64,000 nt of DNA from Fragum whitleyi (Eukaryota > Mollusca > Bivalvia > Cardiida > Cardiidae): contig OX411556.1 of assembly GCA_948146395.1 (NCBI GenBank), forward strand, positions 29,463,056 to 29,527,055. The letters are read 5' to 3'. The position numbers and the translations under genes are program-made. Below the pieces are notes generated by a model. That model did not search any database, was not told the origin of the DNA, and worked only from the letters and a program-made list of their open reading frames with translations. Every line of letters begins with the position of its first letter. The first letter of the stretch is position 1. Shown here in pieces: positions 56,000 through 64,000 of the stretch.

Positions 56000-56930
56000 C
56001 ACTGCCCCGCCCTGCCACGACCATATTTTGGGGATAAACAAAATTTTGCGAGCAAGTTTTGGGAAGGATCACCAAAGGAATATTTCCGCATTATTTGTTG
56101 AAATTGGTCCAGTGGTTACGGAAGAGAATATTTCTAAAGATTGCAAAGTTTAATCAAAGCGCTAAAAGCGCTGAAGGCCTGGTTAATAAAAAGGCAAGAT
56201 GACATTTGAAGGCATAAACTCTGGATTCTGTGGTAACGGTAAGGATCAAAACAACCGAAAATCTTGAAAAAAGAGATATTCCTTCGGTGGAGCTCTACCA
56301 AATGTGTTAAAAAATATTAAATTCCGCCAAAAAAGTCTGGTTGCAATGTTAAAAGAAAGTCTGAAAATAATGATAATCTTAGAAAATATTCTTCTCCTCA
56401 TAAAGCACTGGGGAAATCAAGCTGGAACGTGGCAGGGATTTTTCTTTCTTGGAGATCTACTAAAGTTGTTAAACGTTTAATTCAATAAGCTAATCTGGAT
56501 TCCGTGGTAAGGGAAAGAGTAAAATTGCCGAATATCTTAGAAAAAAATCTTCTTCTCAAAACCATACAAAAATCATATTCTTCTACACATATGGGCAATT
56601 AAGCTGAAACTTGGTAGGGACGTTTCTTTGGGGAAGTTCTACCAAAGTTATTAAAAGAAATTAATTCCATCATAAGGAGGAAATATTCCTATCTAAACCA
56701 CCGAGCTAATGAGGCTGAACTCAGAAGGGTTGTTTCTTGGGAGAAGCTCTACCAACATGTAAAAATGATTTAATTTCAATCAAACAATCTTGTTGACATA
56801 GTAACAGAAAGACCGAAAATCTTAGAAAAAGTTCTTATCTGCCTTTATCATTGAGCCGATAGGGCCGAAACTTGGCAGGGATCTTCCTTTGGCAAAGCTC
56901 TACTAAGCTCTTAAAAAAAGATATTTTCTT
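56000..56930 (+). repeat. degenerate tandem-repeat element
   Basis: It begins with a unit like those at 58.4 kb (CCCGCCCTGCCACGACCATA; GGAAGGATCACCAAAGGAAT). Then come about five poor units sharing GCTCTACYAARNT-like sequence at about 56292, 56452, 56636, 56742 and 56894. The units also share CTTAGAAAA and GAAACTTGGCAGGGA. Spacing varies (about 105-185 bp), consistent with an old, deleted array. Confidence 0.6.
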
Positions 56931-57811
56931 TTTACACGTTGTTTGGCCTGGTTTATTAGTAGGCCATAGGAAACAACTCTGTATCCTGGAATTTGCACAG
57001 GAAAAAGATAATCGAGTCAAAAACCGAACAGCGTGTGTACCTCGTAGCTTTTTTGTGCTTATTCGCGTGCTAAAAAAGGTCTAGTATGCGTCATCAACAT
57101 TTTTTTGCGACACGAAAAGCTTTGTGTGTTCAGCGCAGTGCTTGCATATCTCTACGCTGTTCTAAAATCAAAGTACTGATAGTACAGAAGGCGAGGGAAC
57201 TAAGTAGACTAAACAACACACGAGGTCAATTTTCTGGAATAAAACCTTGATTATTCACCTTGTCCTTATCATGTATACCAGATATTTTCTTATCATCATT
57301 TCCAAAATCACATCACTGCTGAGTAAAAGATAACTAGCTTTTGTATTTGATCTTGATCGGTAACCTTCCTAATAGGGAAAAGAAGAAAATGCTGCTAACT
57401 AACACGCTCTCCTTTTCTCCCTAATATTATCTACCCTTTCTGGAACAAAGTGTACTCATTTGCCCACATATTGTGTGTAATCTGCAACCCTTTACAATTT
57501 GGACCTGTCTCAACATTTGTTGTCTTGTAATGGATAATCTAAATTAGAATAGTTTAAAAGCCTTGTTCCATCCTTAAAGCCTTAAACAGACGACACAATT
57601 TCAGACTGGGCTTACTTGGAACAGGTTGCAGACAATAAGTCAACATGAGTGTAATTTGATATATATCTAAGGTAGAAAATAAAAAATAATAGGTTATGAA
57701 TATAGGGCTGACCATATTGTGGGAAGGGGGAAATTGACCCTTTCAATTTCTTGTGTTCCCACAGTAAATTACAACTTCTTTATGGAATTCAATTCAATGT
57801 AAAAGAGCCGA
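56931..57811. other. unassigned sequence
   Basis: Opposite-strand ORFs near 56835-57084 begin inside the degenerate array and are not supported. Confidence 0.3.
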
Positions 57812-57975
57812 CGAGCTTGTGCCCTTAGATAAACGGCATTGATTACGATTGTTAGACGGAATGATCGAATGGATAAATTGTGGGAAAGGGATAAATTGGC
57901 GAGCTTGTGCCCCTAGAAAGACAGCATCACTACAATTGTTAGACGGAATGATCGAATGGATAAATTGACTGACTA
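57812..57975 (+). repeat. 88-bp tandem duplication
   Basis: Units start at 57812 and 57900 with CGAGCTTGTGCCC. Both contain TTGTTAGACGGAATGATCGA then ATGGATAAATTG, with high identity. Confidence 0.85.
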
Positions 57976-58220
57976 GTAGCAAACTGATCAACTCAACTAA
58001 AATTATAATCAAAGTACTGAAAGTACTGATAAGTTGGAATGCGTTCGAGAGACGGTGACTTCAAGCTACTAACGAAGCTGACGCCTCCCGCCCACCACAA
58101 GTGATCACATGATAAGTCTCGTCTTTTGACGGGCGTATATAAATCAATTTATTTCAACAACGAGAGACGCTTAAACCCCTGAATCGCTATACAGGCCTTA
58201 ATCTGATGAAAGAAAAATGA

Positions 58221-58750
58221 TAACAAGAGGACCAGAATAGCCCTAAACCACTCACCTGAATTCGATTGGTCCAGTGGATCTTATCCAAGAAACTTTCTGG
58301 CAAAGATTCATTCAAATTTGCCTAATTGTTGAAGAGGATACATTATTCGAATTATAAGCAGTCATAATAGATCCTGCCAACCCATTCATTACAGAGGAGA
58401 CTCAAAATCAGCCCTACCCTGCAACGCCCATATTTATGGGCTAATGAAAATTTTGCCAACAATATTTGAAGAGGGTCATCAAAGGAACATTCTTGTAAAG
58501 TTTCATTGAAATCTGCCCAGTGGTTCAGGAAGAAATGTCGTTCAAAGATTTTGGGCTCAAAATAATTCCCGCCCTGCCATACCCATATTATTGGCCAATT
58601 AGAATATAGCGACAATTTTGAAGAGGGTCACCCAAGGAACATTCTGGCAAAATTTCATTTAAATTGGCCCAGCGGTTTAGGAGAAGAAGTATTAAGAAAG
58701 TTGACGACGGACGACGACGTTGTGCTCAGGTGAGCTAAAAAGGGAGAAAA
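58221..58750 (+). mobile_element. tandem-repeat element with CACCTGA / TCAGGTG ends
   Basis: The left end is AACAAGAGGACCAGAATAGC then CCTAAACCACTCACCTGAAT. The right end is GACGACGTTGTGCTCAGGTG then AGCTAAAAAGG. The ends are therefore imperfect inverted repeats (CTCACCTGA / TCAGGTGAG). Between them are about three diverged units of 150-160 bp, with CCAAGGAACATTCTGGCAAA and GGCCCAGCGGTTTAGGAGAA in the last. The same right terminus occurs at 45818. Confidence 0.7.
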
Positions 58751-59037
58751 GGATACGGACTATACAGCACTTTCTTGGGTCATTGACAACATTTGTGTCA
58801 AGCTTAATGATTGGGTCAATTGGTAGTTCCGTTAGAGTGGAAACTGTTCACTGTTAAAACTTTACTGATGGCCATGACATGTATGACCCCGAAACAATAG
58901 CGCATTTCTTTGGGTCATGGGCAATATTTGTGTAAAGTTACTGCTTGTCCGTTTATCTAGCGGAAAGCAAAAGGCCAATGGACTGAAAGACAGAAATGAT
59001 GAAATCAATATATGCTCCTCTACTTCTGAGTTGGGGG
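58751..59037. other. unassigned sequence
   Basis: Nothing is recognised. Confidence 0.3.
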
Positions 59038-59039
59038 TA

Positions 59040-59470
59040 CAGTTAATAACATCGTGAAATTGATAAGGTGAATGATTTTGGAATGATTTAGGCATGATGT
59101 TGAATGAGTGAGCGGAGCGAGTTTTGAGTGAAATTTAAGGGAGAGAATCCAATGTCGCTTATTTTGTTCAGGTTGAATAAAATTAGCGATATATAGAACC
59201 TATATAAATTATGCATAAAAGTTCAATCAATAGCTTTCATATTTCGTCAAGAACCAATCAGACGCTTTAAATTTCAATTGTGTCAGTGAAAACGCGATTT
59301 GGTTCTTGCTTATTTCATTTTGAAAGTACATGATGATCTTATTTTTTAACAACTTTGAGCGTTTTTGAATGGTTTAAGTGAGTGTTTGGAATGAATGAAT
59401 GGAGCGCTGAGTGAACGATTAAGAATGTTTTTTATTGAGATGAACGTCAATTTCACGATGTTACTAACTG
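59040..59470 (+). mobile_element. family B MITE, best-preserved copy
   Basis: A 431-bp element flanked by TA (59038-59039 and 59471-59472). The left end is CAGTTAATAACATCGTGAAA then TTGA. The right end, read inward, is CAGTTAGTAACATCGTGAAA then TTGA, nearly perfect. It shares long internal stretches with 22250-22687. No ORF. Confidence 0.9.
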
Positions 59471-59472
59471 TA

Positions 59473-59901
59473 TGATGGTGCCCTTAAACGTGTTGAAGAA
59501 TGTGAAGAAAACAAGTTGAACTACATGTAGTTGGTTTGTTTCAAATGGCAAATTGTCAAGAAGATGGAATGCAATTGGGCAAAGATATTCATAATTCAAT
59601 TAAATAATTCAATTAAAGATGTGGTGGCAAGGGTTTTATTGAATGAATGAGTATTGGGTTTTTACAATGAAACATTCATGTAGATAACTGCAATATGACG
59701 GAAAACAAACGACAATATGTTGCAAAAATATTTCAATGATTAACTTTAAAAGTCCATCATCACTTTAAGAAAAAAAACTATTTCGTAAGTTATACAGAAA
59801 TTTACATTATAACACCTTGCCAAAAGTTAAATGTGTAATAAGGTCGTTCAGAAAGTGAAACTATACCTTTAAAAGAATCTATAACATAATTCTACGAAAA
59901 A
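59473..59901. other. unassigned sequence
   Basis: Nothing is recognised. Confidence 0.3.
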
Positions 59902-60025
59902 CAGGTCGCGACCTTACCAAATAAGCAGATCACGTGATTGGTTTGATATTGCCACAATACTGAGAAAGCAGATCGCGACACTACCAAATAAGCAGATCAC
60001 GTGATTGGCTTGTGCTATTGCCAAT
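59902..60025 (+). repeat. 67-bp tandem duplication containing CACGTGATTGG
   Basis: Units start at 59902 (CAGGTCGCGACCTTACCAAA) and 59969 (CAGATCGCGACACTACCAAA). Each continues TAAGCAGATCACGTGATTGG. Each unit thus holds TCGCGA, a CACGTG E-box and ATTGG. Function unknown. Confidence 0.85.
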
Positions 60026-60340
60026 TGCTGACCTTATTGGACTTGACTTATCACATGATTTCCAAATATAGTAAAGCAAACATGTGATACTAATATATTC
60101 GTACGCAACTTTCAATAAATATCGTTTAAAACATAAATTAGCGTGTTGATAATATACATGAAGTAATAGTTGTGTAATTGTACAGCATTATTACTTTTTG
60201 ATGAAATAAACTGAATGTCTTTGTCTAGTTGAGATATACAAAATAGGCCGAAGTGTATTCACATCCTGTTCACGTGATATGTGTTCTCAAAAAAACCGAA
60301 ATGAAATTATCTTGTGTTCATTTTGCGGTTTTGTTAAATC
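60026..60340. other. unassigned sequence
   Basis: Nothing is recognised. TCACATGATTTCC near 60051 resembles part of the preceding repeat. Confidence 0.3.
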
Positions 60341-60371
60341 TAAGTTGGAATTGCTCCGCATTCCAACTTAA
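60341..60371. repeat. small hairpin
   Basis: TAAGTTGGAAT pairs with ATTCCAACTTA across TGCTCCGC. Confidence 0.75.
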
Positions 60372-62200
60372 AAACGCGAGTTGCGCCTGTCTGCGAAGCG
60401 GTATAGGGCTTAGTAATCTATACCTTGGTTATTAGTTGTTTTTTGGCGGACTCGGCGCTATAAAGAGAGCATACCGTTCGACATTTTTCCTTTGAAGTGA
60501 GTTCGGAATGTGGCTTACGATTCCTATAGGTAAATGAAACCCTTGGTTTCCCTCGCGTATAAAAGCCTTGCTAAAAGACCTGGTTTAAGGAATGTTGTAT
60601 ATTCAGGACCCCTACTGATAAGCTAATTGTTTATCTCACTGAATCACCCTAGGGAGTCAATCACCCTTTATATTCTACACATGAGATTGGCCATTTTTAG
60701 TCATCAGTATCTCATTAATTGATTTGAAAAAAAAGTGAAGAAATAGATTATTTATATCTTATTGAAACAGAAAGTTCATGATTTTAAAAGTCTTTAAAGC
60801 TTTATCTATTTCCGACTTATAAACACTGTGATAAAGTAAAATCTGCCAATTAGGAAATAACAAAATGTGATACAAATCTTCTAGAATTATTGAAGATAGG
60901 AATTTATATACATAAAAAGTTTGAACTTGTAGCAATGTTAAGAAAGAATTTATTCAAAAGAAAATATTTTGGAAAAAATACCTTTATCTCAATCCAAATA
61001 TGTTAAAAACCATAAAATCTTGCTGAAGAATCCACACATTGCAGCAAAAGGAGGACATTGGTTATCCCTTTTCAATTATTCCAAGCAATTTTATTCAAGA
61101 CTTTTCTTAATATCTTAGCTACAGCTATTTTGTGATCGATGAATTATTTAAAAAAAGTTGCATCTTTTATCAGTGTTTTTTGACAAAGATTGAAAGTTAA
61201 AGATCAATCACAAACACTTTTCTTTTCAACGCCAAGTTAAAATTTCGAGAAAAAGATCATACTCATTATCTAAATGATAGAATAAATGCGATGTTTATTT
61301 TTCTAAAATAATCTAACCAATAATTAACTAAAAGCTTTTCTCAATAAGTAAAAATCAATATATGCCTGACAGCCTCTGTAGGCGTATCTCTACATAGAGT
61401 ATACAAGGTGATTAAGTGATTAAGATAAGGGCCATAAAACCATTAAGATAACAATTGGTGGTTAATTGCCTATCTCGTTTGGAGTAGGGGGGGGGGGTCA
61501 AATAAAGAAGGATTAAACCAGGTCTTTAAAGAATCAAAACTTTGATTGCAAACCTTCAAATGTCACCTTGCCCTTTATAAACCAGGCCTTCAGCGCTTTT
61601 ACACTTTTATTTGTTATGTACAGCATTGATTGATGTTTTCCATAATTTTTGAAATTGTCACCCTTTAATTGAAATAAATCCAATATTGTGGGGACACATA
61701 TAAGATAGAGGTCATAAGGTTCTAAATCTTCAGAAATCATATAATTCTTTAAATTTATGGTTTTGTTTCTTATTGATTTTGAAAAACAATACACAGTAAC
61801 TTTCATTCTTAAATTGGAAGTTATGGCTCTGTTTTTTATCCTATATATGACTTTATGCTATTGAGAAATCGAAAAAATGACTTGAAAATTAAAACTCACT
61901 TATACGGATGAGCGCTATAGGACCATCATGATCCTCTGGTTTCAAGTCTTTCTTTAACCACCTCTTTGTTTCTCTTTGCCAAAGGGTTAATTTCAATTTC
62001 AGGGTTATGAGTTCATGCATTTTGCCCGAAATTATTGATCGATACTTAAGCAGAATATATTACTATCAGGTCTATCTGTTTGAAAAATAATCAAGATGTG
62101 TTTGATAAACACAAATGTCACCACAACTGCAGTTTTTCAGAAACAGTGGCTTCTTTCAGGAAATTTACCTTGAAAAATGACATAGACCCTGAAATTGTAA
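60372..62200. other. unassigned sequence
   Basis: No gene is recognised. A G run lies at about 61487-61496. CACTTATACGGATGAGCGCT then AGGACCATCATGATCC (about 61897-61935) may be the start of the repeat element that follows. The minus-strand ORF at 61534-61806 lacks a recognisable domain. Confidence 0.35.
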
Positions 62201-62204
62201 CCCA

Positions 62205-62810
62205 CAGAAACATCTTGTCAGATGATATGTATTTGTTAAATATGATGGTTGCATGATTTACTAATCAAAAGTAAAGGTCAATGTAAAATATTCACACTGA
62301 AATAAATAGACCTTGATTTAATGACCTTGGAATTGACTTAGTGTCCACTGAAAAGGTCTTGCTTAAAGCAATGTACTCGTGAAATATGAAGACTCTTATA
62401 CATAAACTTAACTTAACTCACTGATAGCCTTGATGTTAATACTTAGCAATACATGAGTGTCACAAGCAAACCAAAAGTGAATTATAGGGTAATTTTCGCT
62501 AACCGTTCAAAAGTTGTGACCAATGTTAATGTTTTGTACATGGAATTTTGTAACCTAGAAAATATTGCATTGACCTTGACAGATGACCTTGAAGTCGGTG
62601 TCAACAAAAAGGTCGTGTCACAAGTAAAACACTTGTAACATGAAGTCTCTATCACTTATCGTTTAAAACGTAATGCAAATGTGTTTTTTTTAAATCATTT
62701 GACTTTGCAAAATGACCTTCAACAATACTGGTGACGTTCACGTTGGCATCAACTGAAAGGTCTTGTCACATGAAATACACATCTAAAATATGGAGAATCT
62801 ACCACATACC
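62205..62810 (+). repeat. degenerate tandem repeat, about 147-bp period
   Basis: The phrase GGTCTTGTCACATGAAATAC, or a decayed form of it followed by AATATG and TATCAC-like sequence, recurs at about 62208, 62352, 62608 and 62756. Spacings are about 144, 256 and 148. TGACCTTGAC-type stretches separate them. Non-coding; a small ORF at 62453-62638 is a by-product. Confidence 0.6.
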
Positions 62811-63828
62811 AGATGATAGAACAATAAATTGAGGTATTTTGGTAGTCATGTATTGGTTAATGTTTCATGCAAAATATGAAAGCCTTATGCATTGCGGTTT
62901 GCGAGATGACTATTATCATTCATTCGCCATACCGACCTGAGTTTTCACGGACTCGAATTTTGTCTAATATTTGAAAGTACAGCGCCTAAGGATCATCGTG
63001 AAGTTGGTTGGAATCTGATGGTTTGTTCAGGTGGTGAAGAATATTTAAGATTGTTTACAGACGAACGGGAACTTTCGACGAACTTTCAATGGCTCGTCGT
63101 GAGTGCTTCGTGCTGAGGCGTGCTAAAAAACTAGCAACTTAGTTACTGGTTCATTTACTTTTCATATGATACACATTATATATCAAGGGTTCTTTTCGAC
63201 GTGGTATTGGTAATTTATATACCCCCTGATACAAATTTATAATATAATCTTCAGTTTGATAATTTCAAATTGTAAAGTTGTGCGTAGCGTTATTCTATCC
63301 ATGGTCGAAATCTTTTATTGTAAGAAACGGCTTAGTATATTTTTCTCTTTGAAGGAATAGTTTAATAGTTTTATAAATGGAACAGACAATTTCGATTTAA
63401 ATGTTACATTAGTTTAAGGTATGTGTATAATCTTTTGTCTTGCCATATTTTTAATGATTCTTTCAAAATTAAGAAACTGGTTCATAAGTTAGACTTTATC
63501 AAATGATTTATAAAATTTGAGAAATAAAAAAAAAAGTCATGAAGGATTTTGTGATAATCAACAAATTAACGAAGGCATATTGAATAAATTCATTTGTAGT
63601 CGGTTATGCGGCGTTCACACGTATCACGATTCGTGGGTTTTTATCGTGGACGAATCGAGATCAGCGTATAAGATTCTATCAGATTGTTTCTCACCTTTGA
63701 TGCCAATCGCCACAATCGGGTTTATCGTGAAAAAACTTTTGACTGCGGAAAGATCCAAGATTAACACGATTGTTGGAACTATCGTAACCACTGCACTAGA
63801 TTGTGAGTCATCGCAACAAAAAGCAAAA
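62811..63828. other. unassigned sequence
   Basis: The ORF at 63517-63840 (plus, 107 codons) is the longest here. It begins in an A-rich stretch, shows no domain I recognise and ends inside a palindrome, so it is not annotated as a gene. Confidence 0.35.
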
Positions 63829-63862
63829 GATCGTTTCTAATCCAAAGTACACTGAAACGATC
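63829..63862. repeat. short palindrome
   Basis: GATCGTTTC and GAAACGATC enclose 16 bases. A CACGATTCGTGG...CGAATCG stretch about 200 bp upstream may belong to the same unidentified element. Confidence 0.6.
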
Positions 63863-64000
63863 TTCTAAACGGCCACTTGTTTTTTTTTTGGTATCTGAAA
63901 TAGGAATTCGTTGTATTCTATTAGAAATAAAATCTTCAAGATTCTTGGAGAATCTTCAATAAACATCGACTTGAAAAAATGAAAGGAAAGCAGCGAATTT
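63863..64000. other. unassigned sequence at window end
   Basis: AT-rich. Nothing is recognised. Confidence 0.3.

Noticed and set aside
63517..63840. 107-codon plus-strand ORF near the window end
   Set aside because: It starts in an A-rich stretch and ends in a palindrome; no domain or homologue was recognised. It could be part of a larger element beyond the window, but this cannot be supported.

Overview
This is eukaryotic, AT-rich genomic DNA, most likely from a bivalve mollusc. The case rests on three things: an intronless B-box / coiled-coil / NHL-like gene of a type greatly expanded in bivalves; tandem-repeat elements bounded by GCTCAGGTGAGC-type ends; and repeats that open with TGCCCCCGA or GCTCCCCGAAGGGGG followed by (TCCG)n. 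I know these from general acquaintance with mollusc genomes, not from a search, so the group is an inference and the species is not determined.

Only one convincing intact host gene is visible: a 645-codon plus-strand ORF at 24005-25942. It has a possible N-myristoylation start, a B-box that keeps one of its two zinc sites, a coiled coil, an SR-rich linker and an NHL-like propeller. An AATAAA lies 33 bases after its stop. Almost every other long ORF is spurious or belongs to a decayed retroelement.

Layout. 0.3-1.7 kb: two inverted copies of a hairpin-headed element (family A) enclosing a MITE-like sequence; a third copy sits just after the gene's poly(A) signal. 2.6-19.6 kb: a field of palindromic elements. 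These are families C, D and E, a TIR element (G), a 1.23-kb palindrome made of smaller palindromes (9992-11220), a hAT-like MITE with a perfect 8-bp duplication (12326-12746), and an 858-bp element with TA duplications (15369-16226). 19.9-23.8 kb: a SINE whose AATC tail has grown into a microsatellite, a (TCCG)n element and two TA-flanked MITEs (family B). 24.0-25.9 kb: the gene. 27.3-30.5 kb: more family B, D, E and SINE copies, one SINE split by a later insertion. 30.8 kb: a long (TA)n. 31.95-34.55 kb: a decayed Ty3/gypsy-like element. 35.86-40.44 kb: a full-length SINE and two non-autonomous DNA elements with TIRs. 45.8-51.06 kb: a tandem-repeat element with 145-bp units, split by a decayed non-LTR retrotransposon. 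52.1-53.3, 56.0-56.9, 58.2-58.75 and 62.2-62.8 kb: further degenerate tandem-repeat elements with units of about 145-170 bp. The rest is AT-rich sequence in which I recognise nothing.

The window is best read as a gene-poor, transposon-rich segment whose most unusual property is the number of distinct palindrome families. Several of them also occur as single-arm copies. Boundaries, identities and family sizes come from reading by eye; no alignment or database search was run.
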